A stretch of 33,493 nucleotides of DNA from an uncultured Muribaculaceae bacterium (GTDB lineage: Bacteria > Bacteroidota > Bacteroidia > Bacteroidales > Muribaculaceae). The notes below the pieces were generated by a model. That model was not told the DNA's origin, searched no databases, and saw only the letters and a program-made list of their open reading frames with translations. Position numbers and translations under genes: made by a program. This document shows positions 25,670 through 33,493 of this stretch, piece after piece; position 1 is the first letter of the stretch; each line of letters begins with the position of its first letter. The stretch spans positions 1 to 33,493 of the forward strand of contig CAJUHM010000027.1 of assembly GCA_910586475.1 (NCBI GenBank), given 5' to 3'.

Positions 25670-27094
25670 ATGAAAAAGCAACACTTTATTCTTCTGGCCT
25701 TGGCCCTCGCCTCCGCATCGGGTGTTGAAGCGCAGGAAGCCTCGCGAAGCGGTTATTTCCTCGACGGATACTCTTTCCGCCACGAACTCAACCCCGCTTT
25801 CGCCAACGACCACAACTACATCTCGATCCCCGCACTCGGCAACACAGACCTCGGACTAAACTCAAACGTCGGTGTCAGCACATTCCTCTACAAACTCCCC
25901 GACGGACGTCTGACGACATTCATGAGCCCAACCGTCTCCGGCGATGATTTCCTCTCAAAGATCAGCAACAACAACCGCCTGACGACAAACTTTAATATGA
26001 CCATCCTCTCAGCCGGATTCAAGGCTTTCGGTGGATTCAACACTCTATCTCTCTCGGCACGCACGGATGTCGGAGTAAACATTCCGCGCGGAATGCTCGA
26101 ATTCATGAAGCTCGGCCAGCAGGGAGCCTCTTCGACCTACTCATTCTCCGACCTCCGGCTGAAAGCTGCTGCTATAGGTGAAATCGCCCTCGGCCACAGC
26201 CGTGCAATCACCGATCAGATCGAAGTCGGAGCAAAAGTCAAAGTGCTCATCGGCATCGGAAACGTCGACGCTCGCATCGACAAAATGGACGTGACTCTCT
26301 CCGACGACGTCTGGAAAATCAATGCAAGCGGATCGCTCAACGCTGCCGCCGGAGAAGGTCTGCGCGTGCCGACCAACAAAGAATCAGGCAAAGAAACCGA
26401 CCGTCCCGAAGCCGCCGACGAAGTCAACTGGGACGGAATCGACTATGACAAATTCTCCACCTCCGGCAGCGGTCTCGCCTTCGACCTCGGCGCCGTCTAC
26501 CGCGATGTCATCCCTGGACTGACAGTGTCGGCGTCAGTCCGCGACCTCGGATTCACCGTCTGGAACAACAACGTGAAAGCCGTGACACCCGAGACGACAT
26601 GGCAGTTCGACGGATTCACCAACATCGCTCTCGACAGCTCACAGCCCGGCTATGACGACAACTCCCTCAAAGAGCAGAGCGAAGCGCTGTTCGACGACCT
26701 GAAGGACGCAATCAATTTCCGCCGCGAATCGACCGGAGGAACCCGAACAAGCGCACTGGCGGCAACGCTCCATCTCGCCGCCGAATATGAAATGCCGTTC
26801 TACAACCGTCTGACCGGCGGATTCCTGTTCACTCAGCACTTCAACGGTCCATTCTCTTGGTCCGAAGGACGAATCTCGGCCAACGTCAAACCCGTCAAAT
26901 GGTTCGACTGCTCTGTCAGCTTCGCTCAGTCATCATTCGGATCTTCCTTCGGCTGGATGCTCAACTTCCATCCCCGCGGATTCAACTTCTTCATCGGAAG
27001 CGACCACCAGTTCTTCCGCGTGACTCCCCAGTTTGTTCCCGTCGGAAATGCAAACATGAACCTCAACCTCGGTTTCAACGTGACCTTCGGATAA
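25670..27094 (+). CDS. DUF5723-like outer-membrane beta-barrel protein
   Basis: A 474-residue exported protein with a signal peptide (MKKQHFILLALALASASGVEAQ). The mature region begins EASRSGYFLDGYSFRHELNPAFAN, a pattern I associate with DUF5723 proteins of Bacteroidota. The sequence alternates short aromatic-ended strands with polar loops, as in FadL/PorV-type barrels, and ends NLNLGFNVTFG with a C-terminal aromatic residue two positions in. The central insertion around residues 225-260 is hydrophilic. No function is established that I can name. It forms an operon with the upstream lipoprotein and is closed by a strong terminator. Confidence 0.85.
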   Translation: MKKQHFILLALALASASGVEAQEASRSGYFLDGYSFRHELNPAFANDHNYISIPALGNTDLGLNSNVGVSTFLYKLPDGRLTTFMSPTVSGDDFLSKISNNNRLTTNFNMTILSAGFKAFGGFNTLSLSARTDVGVNIPRGMLEFMKLGQQGASSTYSFSDLRLKAAAIGEIALGHSRAITDQIEVGAKVKVLIGIGNVDARIDKMDVTLSDDVWKINASGSLNAAAGEGLRVPTNKESGKETDRPEAADEVNWDGIDYDKFSTSGSGLAFDLGAVYRDVIPGLTVSASVRDLGFTVWNNNVKAVTPETTWQFDGFTNIALDSSQPGYDDNSLKEQSEALFDDLKDAINFRRESTGGTRTSALAATLHLAAEYEMPFYNRLTGGFLFTQHFNGPFSWSEGRISANVKPVKWFDCSVSFAQSSFGSSFGWMLNFHPRGFNFFIGSDHQFFRVTPQFVPVGNANMNLNLGFNVTFG

Positions 27095-27117
27095 CATTTA
27101 GACCAACAACCAAATAT

Positions 27118-27164
27118 CAGCAGTGTGTCTGGATTCGTCGATCCTGACACACTGCTGTTTTATT
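27118..27164 (+). terminator. Terminator of the lipoprotein/DUF5723 operon
   Basis: A 12-bp perfect stem (27118-27129 with 27146-27157) continues, after a T-T mismatch, into a 4-bp inner stem (GGAT with ATCC). It is followed by TTTTATT. Strong intrinsic terminator 23 bp after the stop. Confidence 0.85.
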
Positions 27165-27214
27165 GGCGGCAGCATAAACTCCTGTGACAGATAAAAATAA
27201 TTCTCTTTCTCCCT

Positions 27215-27245
27215 TTTGAAATTAATAAATAATTACTTACCTTTG
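27215..27245 (+). promoter_or_regulatory. Promoter of the sialidase gene
   Basis: TTTG (27215-27218), 19 nt, then TACCTTTG (27238-27245), an exact TAnnTTTG. The leader of about 65 nt contains a run of nine C (27294-27302). Confidence 0.7.
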
Positions 27246-27293
27246 AAAAATTGAATCAGATACCAATCAGAATACCTAATAAACAAACATTTT

Positions 27294-27302
27294 CCCCCCC
27301 CC
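27294..27302 (+). repeat. C9 homopolymer in the sialidase leader
   Basis: Nine consecutive C, 15 bp upstream of the ATG and within the predicted 5' leader. Such tracts are prone to slippage; a length change here would alter leader structure rather than the reading frame. Confidence 0.8.
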
Positions 27303-27317
27303 TAATCATTTTCACTC

Positions 27318-29915
27318 ATGAAAAAACTCAACCAGTTACTGACAACTGTCGTTTGTGCTTTTTCCGTATTGTTCGCAACTGCCGCTGAGCCATCCCCTGG
27401 CTATCTCGATCTCAACGGCGTCGACCGCTACATGAGAATTGCCTCGAGTTCCGACTTCAGCATCGCAAAAGGCGGATCTCAGACAGTGACACTCGATGTG
27501 ATGCTCGAGACCGGCTCCGGTGAACTGCAGTCGCTCATCGGCAACCGCTTCCGTCGTTTGCAGAACGGAAACAACAACGACGTTTCCGGATTCGAAATCT
27601 ACAACATGACGACCTACAACGCGACCGCCCACGCCTATCCCTCGACAAGCTGGTCTGCTGCCAACATCAACGCCTCCAGGACAATGACCGCCGGAAAATG
27701 GGCCCATCTCGCCCTCGTCCACGACGGCGCCGCCGGACAGATACGCTACTACATCGACGGCGTTCAGAAAGGATCTGTCGCAACGAAAAATCTTGCGCTA
27801 CCGTGCTATGCCGACATCCTTGTCGGATGCCGCTACAACATGAAGGACAATATCGTCTCCTCTCTCGCCGACATCGGCGGATTCGCTAACGCTCGCATTG
27901 ACAACGTCCGAATCTACTCCTCGGCGCTATCTGCCGCGCAGGTCGCCCTCGACAGCGACTCCGAGACCCCGCTCGCCGGTGCCGGTGTCATTGCCGCCTA
28001 TAGCTTCGACGAGATCAACGGAACGACCGTCCCCGACATCACAGGCAACGGACACGACGGCACTCTCGCCGGCCTATGGCCCGACTACGGATCCGAACAG
28101 ACCCGATATGCGACCCTTTCGATCCAGACCTCCGAAGGTGGATCCCTGAGTGTCACACTCGACGACGGAACTGAAGTTGCCTCTGGCGACGAAGTCCCGA
28201 CAGGTCAGGACATCTCTGTCCGCGCGATTCCCTCAGCCAATTTCAAACTCCGTTCGCTGACCCTCAACGGTTCTGACATATCAGTCGACGCCGACGGGAA
28301 AGCGACATTCTCGATCCGCGGCGCTTCGACCCTCGCCGCTCGGTTTGCCTACACCGACGCCGAAGTCCTGAAAGTGCCCGTATTCAGCATGAATGAAAAC
28401 GGATCTAAATTCTATCGTATCCCGGCTCTCATTGTTGCGGCCGACGGCTCGCTCGTCGCTGCCGCCGATCAGCGCGGTTCCTCTCTGAGCGACCTGCCAA
28501 ACACAATCAGCATCGTCACAAAGCGAAGCACCGACGGTGGACGCACCTGGAGCGACATGACAATCGTCGCACAGGGCAACTCTGCTACTGGCAAAACCTA
28601 CGGCGACCCCGCCATTGTCGCCGATCGCGAGACCGGACGACTGATGCTGATCTATTCCGGCGACAACGGCTTCTGGCATTCGACTAAAAACAACCGTGCC
28701 GGATTCTACTACTCGATAAGCTCCGACAACGGTCAGACTTGGTCTGATCCCGTTGCTTTCACCGACCAGGTCTATCAGCCATCTTGGCGCGGGGCTTTCG
28801 CTTCCTCTGGCAATGCCGTCCAGCTCAGCAGCGGACGAATTATGTTTGTCGCCAACGCCCACTGCAGCGACACTTGGGGCGTGACAACCTACTGCTACGC
28901 TTGCTACTCCGACGACTTCGGCCAGACCTGGAACGTCGCTAACGCCGCACAGAACCTCCCCGCCGACGCTCTCGGAAACGAATCTAAAATCATCGAACTC
29001 GCCGACGGCGACCTCCTCATGAGCATCCGCTCGACCGGTAAACGGCGCTTCTCCCGATCCTCCGACGGTGGCGTGACATGGTCTCCGGCCTATCAGGTCA
29101 GCGATCTTCCCGAGCCCGGTTGCAACGGTGACATAATCCGCTTCTCCTCGATCGACGGACGAAACCGAATCCTCCATTCTCTCCCCGATCACGCTTCAAT
29201 CCGTCAGGACGTCAGCGTCTCTCTCAGCTACGACGAAGGGGAGACTTGGCCTGTCCGGAAACAGCTGATCGATGGTTACTCTGCCTACTCTTCTCTCGCC
29301 GTTCTCCCCGACGGATCGATCGGATGTCTCGTCGAAGAAGGAAAATGGGACAGCAATCTCCCCGGTGAAGACGGCTTCGACCTCTACTTCATGCGATTCT
29401 CTCTCGACTGGCTGACCGACGGTGCCGACACCTACGATCCAAATGCCGAATCCGACAAAGACGCCCCGACTTTCATCACGATCGGTCAGAGCAATGCCGA
29501 CGGTTCTGCTTTTTTCGACGCGGAGATCGATTCCGAAATGAACAGATGGTACTCATCCGACGACAATAGCGGACTTCTCAAAATCTGGTATCGCAGCACC
29601 CAGGTGCAGAACCAGACGTCAAACAGCCTCGGTGAAACTGCCCGATGGGTAGTCGACGGAACGACTCAGGACGTGCAGCCCGGATGGCTCGACCTATGGT
29701 ACAGAAATGAAAACGCCCTCGGACGTACTGCAATGAACATGATCCACGGCTACGGCACATATTCCGTCGGTTCTGGAACAGACTGCGCTCAGGGACGTCG
29801 CGGCATGGAAGGGAGCTTCGGCATCATATACGCCGAAGCATTTCCGTCCAGACCGCTCTACATGATCAAACTCGGTGTCTCCGGGTCTTTCATCTCTTCT
29901 TGGGCGAACGAATAG
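27318..29915 (+). CDS. GH33 sialidase with LamG domain, truncated by in-frame TAG
   Basis: The first 865 residues of a giant secreted glycan-degrading protein. Order: signal peptide (1-22), LamG/concanavalin-like domain (about 28-230), a small repeat module (265-345), a GH33 exo-sialidase (about 350-700), then the first half of a sialate-O-acetylesterase-like SGNH domain (718-865). The sialidase has YRIP at 366-369, five Asp boxes (near 404, 468, 531, 581, 637), a likely acid/base D392, E555, R571, R629 and the nucleophile Y657 in AYSSL. The esterase nucleophile is S725 in GQSNADG. Translation stops at TAG (29913-29915), but the frame continues uninterrupted for 976 more codons. The sialidase itself is intact, so the truncated form could still be active, but without its C-terminal sorting domain. 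Confidence 0.92.
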   Translation: MKKLNQLLTTVVCAFSVLFATAAEPSPGYLDLNGVDRYMRIASSSDFSIAKGGSQTVTLDVMLETGSGELQSLIGNRFRRLQNGNNNDVSGFEIYNMTTYNATAHAYPSTSWSAANINASRTMTAGKWAHLALVHDGAAGQIRYYIDGVQKGSVATKNLALPCYADILVGCRYNMKDNIVSSLADIGGFANARIDNVRIYSSALSAAQVALDSDSETPLAGAGVIAAYSFDEINGTTVPDITGNGHDGTLAGLWPDYGSEQTRYATLSIQTSEGGSLSVTLDDGTEVASGDEVPTGQDISVRAIPSANFKLRSLTLNGSDISVDADGKATFSIRGASTLAARFAYTDAEVLKVPVFSMNENGSKFYRIPALIVAADGSLVAAADQRGSSLSDLPNTISIVTKRSTDGGRTWSDMTIVAQGNSATGKTYGDPAIVADRETGRLMLIYSGDNGFWHSTKNNRAGFYYSISSDNGQTWSDPVAFTDQVYQPSWRGAFASSGNAVQLSSGRIMFVANAHCSDTWGVTTYCYACYSDDFGQTWNVANAAQNLPADALGNESKIIELADGDLLMSIRSTGKRRFSRSSDGGVTWSPAYQVSDLPEPGCNGDIIRFSSIDGRNRILHSLPDHASIRQDVSVSLSYDEGETWPVRKQLIDGYSAYSSLAVLPDGSIGCLVEEGKWDSNLPGEDGFDLYFMRFSLDWLTDGADTYDPNAESDKDAPTFITIGQSNADGSAFFDAEIDSEMNRWYSSDDNSGLLKIWYRSTQVQNQTSNSLGETARWVVDGTTQDVQPGWLDLWYRNENALGRTAMNMIHGYGTYSVGSGTDCAQGRRGMEGSFGIIYAEAFPSRPLYMIKLGVSGSFISSWANE
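27465..27958 (+). repeat. LamG-coding repeat, copy 1
   Basis: 494 bp that recur at 30630-31123 at an exact offset of 3,165 bp (1,055 codons). I count about 13 mismatches, mostly synonymous, including one identical run of 178 bp (27525-27702). Flanking sequence diverges quickly. Confidence 0.92.
29913..29915 (+). other. In-frame amber codon interrupting the sialidase gene
   Basis: Codon 866 of the 1,842-codon frame (27318-32843, terminal stop included) is TAG, between SSWANE and DDHNWDYF. Both sides belong to the same SGNH esterase domain. TAG is a normal stop in this region (ends of the 15381 GT4 gene and of sbcC), so genome-wide TAG recoding is not supported. Confidence 0.9.
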
Positions 29916-32843
29916 GACGACCACAACTGGGACTACTTCTACACCAACATGTTTCGCCCGGCGGTTGAATCTCTGCTCGCACAGGGAAAACGTCCCCGCC
30001 TGGCCGGTATCTGGTGGATGCAGGGATGTGCCGATCAGAACAGAGACAAAGCCTACTACAAGGAATCTCTTCAGCGTCTCATCGAGCGATGCCGCAATGA
30101 GCTCGGATTTGAAAACGGTAGGATCTACATCGGCCACGTCGTTAAACCCGGCGAATCCGCCGTGAATCCTTCCGGATCTGTCGGCTTCAGCCAGAACGTT
30201 CGCGACGCTCAGGATGAAACGGCAGCTGCCATCGACCGTGTCGAGATCATTGACACTAAAGACTGCGCCATGCAGTATGAAAGTAACTTCAGCGGATACA
30301 TCCATTTCAGCCATGCCGGTGTCAACAGAATCGGCGAAATCCTTGCCGAAAAAGTAATCGCCGACGGTCCCTCCGGCTGGAATCTGTTCTCGACGCCCGG
30401 AAAATGGGAAATGTCCGACGGGAAAGCTGTTTTTGTCCCATCTGTCGGAAATCCCGAAATTTCCTACTCTCAGGAAGGATCTGTGATTACTGCTTCGATC
30501 TCCTATCCCGGATGGACCGAATATAAATCTTTCGACATGGCCGAAGCCGGAGTGCCCTCGCCGGGCTATCTCGAGCTCAACGGCAAAGACCGTTTCATGC
30601 GCATTGAAAAAAGCTCCGACTTCGACATCGCAAAAGGCGGATCACAGACTGTGACACTCGATGTGATGCTCGAGACCGGCTCCGGTGAGCTGCAGTCGCT
30701 CATCGGCAACCGCTTCCGTCGTTTGCAGAACGGAAACAACAACGACGTTTCCGGATTCGAAATCTACAACATGACGACCTACAACGCGACCGCCCACGCC
30801 TATCCCTCGACAAGCTGGTCTGCTGCCAACATCAACGCCTCCAGGACAATGACCGCCGGAAAATGGGTCCATCTCGCCCTTGTCCACGACGGCGCCGCCG
30901 GACAGATACGCTATTATATCGACGGCGTTCAGAGAGGATCTGTCGCAACGAAAAATCTTGCGCTCCCGTGCTATGCCGACATCCTTGTCGGATGCCGCTA
31001 CAACATGAAGGACAACACCGTCTCCTCTCTCGCCGACATCGGCGGATTCGCTAACGCTCGCATCGACAACGTCCGAATCTACTCCTCGGCGCTATCTGTC
31101 GCGCAGGTCGCCCTCGACAGCGATTCCGAAACCCCTCTTGAGGATGCCGGTGTGATTGCGGCCTACGACTTTTCACGGATCTCTGAATCCAACGTGACTG
31201 ACATCTCGGGAAACGGCCACACCGGCTATCTCGTAGGATCTTGGCCGGACTACTCCGTGCCGTTCTATGCCGTGACTGTCAGCGAAACTGAAAACGGTTC
31301 GCTCTCTCTGTTCGATGGAGATAAAGAGATCTCGTCCGGCGACATGGTCGAGGAAAACACCATTCTCACTGTCGTCGCTATGCCCGACGCCGACTGCGAG
31401 CTCATCGCGGTCAAAGTCAACGGTGAGACCCTTGAAGGCAACACTTTCTCCGTGACTGAAAACGTGACTGTCGATGCCGAATTCAAATCGAAATACACTG
31501 CTCCGTCCGGTAGCACCTACCAAAGCAACTATCTGACTTCGATCGCCACCTCCGGTGCGGAAAAAAACATCGGCGTCACCTATTCTGCCCACCCCGGAAT
31601 CTACACCATTATCGGCGACACCGTGACGGTTGCCCCGGCAACGCGGTTCAGCCTCAACCTCGTTGCCAACTCTGTCGGTGCGGCTTCTTCCACGACCGTC
31701 CATGAAGACCTTCGTTTCTGCCAGGCTTATATTTTTGCCGACTGGGAAGGTTCGGGTGAATTCTCGCTGGTCAACACTTTCGGCCTCCATGCCCCCAGTG
31801 GAAACTCGCCACACTCCAATATGCACATCTATGGCAACTACGACGACGTGATGGACATCAGCCAGACTCTCCAGGTGCCTGACGGCGTGCGACCCGGAAC
31901 TGTTGCGAGAATCCGCGTTGTCTACCAGAACGCATGGACAAATCTCGGCGCGACGACAACCCCCGACCCGAATGCTGCGAACATCGACAAAGGCCTCGCC
32001 TACGATATCAAAGTAAACGTTGCTGAAAAACACACATTCACCGTAATCGCAAACGTGACCGGTGGAGAGGCAACCGTCGAAGTTGGCGGCTCCGGTGGCT
32101 TCGTGGAGATTCCTGCGGAAGGACTCCGGGTCGGGAAAGGCTCTGAACTTGACGTGCGCTTCACCCGCGCTTCGTCAGACCACATCCTGACCGCATTCGA
32201 CGTTAACGGTGTCGACGACATGGACCACATGACTTCGCTCTCGCAGACAATCTACTCGATTCCTGCAATCGACCGTGACTACACTTTCGATGTGCTCTAC
32301 TCTCTTCCGCAGTTCACTCTGACTGTCGTAAATCTGAAAGGGGTCGATCCCGAAGCCTGCTATTATGGTGAATTCCGCGACAACCAGAACCGGCCTATCG
32401 ATCCGACCGGTCAGAACAGCGTGACTGTCGATAAAGGCTCGACAGTCTATTTCACCATTATGGCTCCCCGCGTCGAAAGCGGCTACACTTTCAAGGGCCT
32501 GACCGACAACGCCGACGATGTGACCGATGAACTTATTCCCTTTGGCGATGATCTGATGTACTTCTTGTCAGACATCTCCGAAGACCATATCCTGATCCTC
32601 GACCAGTCCTATGCCGGTATTCTTGTCGTTGGAAATGACGCTGCCGGATCGTTGAGCTACAGCAATGGCATCCTGTCTGTTTCCGGCGCCGACGCGCTGA
32701 TCGAACTCTACGACATCAACGGACGCCTTCTCCGCCGTGCCGATGCCGCCACAATGCCGATCTGCGATCTCGCAGGCGGTGTCTATGTCGCCAAGGCAAC
32801 TCGCCCCGGAGCTACCTACACTCTGAAATTCATTAAATTCTAA
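29916..32843 (+). pseudogene. Downstream half of the sialidase gene: esterase C-terminus, LamG, repeat modules, T9SS-like tail
   Basis: In-frame continuation of the sialidase after the TAG; the first ATG is at 29949 and would give 964 residues with no signal peptide. Numbering from that ATG: rest of the SGNH domain (1-145; WWMQGCADQ and GYIHFSHAG correspond to the WxQGExD and DxxHF blocks, with Cys for Glu and Gly for Asp), second LamG (about 203-410), a small bacterial-repeat module (about 437-495), a GEVED-like beta domain (about 505-690), further beta modules, and a final segment (LIELYDINGRLLRRA up to YTLKFIKF) typical of type A T9SS C-terminal sorting domains. No other disruption is seen over 976 codons, so the nonsense change is recent, tolerated or read through. 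Without readthrough this half cannot be exported. Confidence 0.8.
30630..31123 (+). repeat. LamG-coding repeat, copy 2
   Basis: Second copy of the block at 27465-27958, about 97% identical by my count. The copies are direct and in the same reading frame, so recombination between them would delete 3,165 bp in frame. Confidence 0.92.
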
Positions 32844-32869
32844 ACAGATTCTGAACTGTTTTGCAGATT

Positions 32870-32915
32870 GGCGCTGCGTCAAAATAAACATTTTGGCTCA
32901 GCGCCTGACATTTTT
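32870..32915 (+). terminator. Terminator of the sialidase gene
   Basis: A two-step hairpin: GGCGCTG (32870-32876) pairs with CAGCGCC (32899-32905), and the inner CAAAAT (32880-32885) pairs with ATTTTG (32890-32895) around AAAC. It is followed by TGACATTTTT. It lies 27 bp after the final TAA. Confidence 0.8.
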
Positions 32916-33009
32916 CTGCCAATCCCTCCCTCGACGTCCCGGATGAGCCATTATGTCCCACTCTCTCCTCAATTTTTGAATTTGGCGTCCGATCCCCGAT
33001 AGCGTCCCC

Positions 33010-33017
33010 TATCTTTG
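33010..33017 (+). promoter_or_regulatory. -7 element almost touching the start of the last gene
   Basis: TATCTTTG followed by C is an exact TAnnTTTG and ends 7 bp before the ATG at 33025, so the transcript would be leaderless or nearly so. A TTG at 32982-32984 is 25 bp upstream of the -7 element, longer than usual. Confidence 0.5.
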
Positions 33018-33024
33018 CGGCGAT

Positions 33025-33493
33025 ATGCTGCAATGCCGCCCCCTCATACCGCCGCGCCCGCGCCATCTCTTCCGCCGCGACTATGCCGCCCAGTTCGAAC
33101 GCTGGGCCGGCTACCGCCTACACCCCCATGCCCGCCGCGCCGTGGCCCACCTCGAGCGGCAGCGCGCACGCCGTCAGCCGCAGCGACTTATCCTCTGTAA
33201 CACCCCCTCATCCATCGACACCATCCGGCAGACCCTCGCCGACTATGTTCTCTGGCGAGCCACTGTTGTCCAGCCCGGCGACCCATTCTGCGTCGTCGGT
33301 CGCCGTCGTGCCGACATCAGCCGGATTCTCCCCAAAAAGCGACTCCGCACCCTTCCCGATCCCCGCTGGCAACCCATCCTCGTCTCCTCCCGCACCCCCG
33401 ACCACTGCCGCGGACTCAACTTCCGCCTCGCCCTCATCCTCGACGGCGACGCCTTCCCCCTTCGCGGACGCTACCTCGAGCAGCACTGGCGCT
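33025..33493 (+). CDS. Partial GC-rich gene of unknown function (runs off the window)
   Basis: An open frame of 156 codons with no stop before the window ends. It starts at ATG 33025, directly after a -7 promoter element, with MLQCRPLIPPRPRHLFRRDY. The product is strongly basic (many Arg). Sample lines give about 60-73% GC with C-ending codons, clearly richer than the genes before it. The order of hydrophobic strands (RLILCNT, then YVLWRATVVQPGDPFCVVG, then RGLNFRLALILDGDAF) faintly resembles a phage terminase-type ATPase, but the Walker A lysine is not present, so I do not assign that function. Coding is supported by the absence of stops, the promoter and the codon pattern. Confidence 0.6.
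   Translation, partial: MLQCRPLIPPRPRHLFRRDYAAQFERWAGYRLHPHARRAVAHLERQRARRQPQRLILCNTPSSIDTIRQTLADYVLWRATVVQPGDPFCVVGRRRADISRILPKKRLRTLPDPRWQPILVSSRTPDHCRGLNFRLALILDGDAFPLRGRYLEQHWR

Noticed and set aside
28281..29192. 303-codon minus-strand frame antisense to the sialidase
   Set aside because: It mirrors the codon bias of the real gene, has no family features, and lies fully over conserved GH33 sequence. The same holds for 31173-32033 and 24799-25365.
27318..32843. Genome-wide recoding of TAG as a sense codon
   Set aside because: The GT4 gene at 15381 and sbcC at 19068 end naturally in TAG at the expected family length, so TAG works as a stop here.
1..33493. tRNA genes, rRNA genes, CRISPR arrays and insertion sequences
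   Set aside because: I saw no cloverleaf-type sequence, no regularly spaced short repeats and no transposase or terminal inverted repeats.

Overview
The window looks like a chromosomal segment from a Bacteroidota organism, most plausibly gut Bacteroidales and perhaps Muribaculaceae. That placement is inference from four things: the Bacteroidota promoter signature (TTG, about 20 nt, TAnnTTTG) upstream of several genes, starts with no obvious Shine-Dalgarno, lipoproteins and a DUF5723-like outer-membrane protein typical of the phylum, and a large secreted glycosidase ending in a T9SS-like C-terminal domain. Most genes sit at roughly 50-55% GC; the last 470 bases are visibly richer.

Layout. (1) 74-763 (+): a Crp/Fnr-type regulator, convergent with a minus-strand housekeeping group made of ribonuclease G (rng), a 29-residue AURKAIP1/COX24-like basic protein that is easy to miss (2707-2796), and an HU-family protein with its own promoter and a hairpin leader. 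(2) 3407-16445 (-): a YjjG-like HAD phosphatase and a YhhQ-type queuosine-precursor transporter at the downstream end of a long co-oriented exopolysaccharide cluster. In transcription order the cluster is GT4, Wzx flippase, UDP-galactopyranose mutase, a GT-A-like transferase, Wza-type export lipoprotein, Wzy-like polymerase, Wzz-type co-polymerase with a degenerate kinase-like tail, radical SAM/SPASM protein and a second GT4. A good promoter lies about 320 nt upstream of the first gene. The set predicts a Wzx/Wzy-dependent polymer containing galactofuranose; no initiating sugar-phosphate transferase is present here. A membrane-anchored GT2 is transcribed divergently (16928-18118). (3) 18183-23671 (-): a secreted esterase, then sbcC and sbcD. 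(4) 23881-27094 (+): a lipoprotein of unknown function and a DUF5723-like outer-membrane protein, as a two-gene operon with its own promoter and terminator. (5) 27318-32843 (+): one 1,841-codon reading frame for a giant sialidase (signal peptide, LamG, GH33, sialate-O-acetylesterase-like domain, second LamG, Ig/repeat modules, T9SS-like tail). It is broken by a single in-frame TAG at codon 866. (6) 33025-end (+): the start of a GC-rich gene of unknown function running off the window.

The most interesting points are the amber codon splitting the sialidase, the two nearly identical LamG-coding blocks exactly 3,165 bp apart, the Wzz protein whose kinase-like domain has lost its Walker motifs, the 29-residue ribosome-associated candidate, and two promoters whose -7 box lies almost on the start codon.
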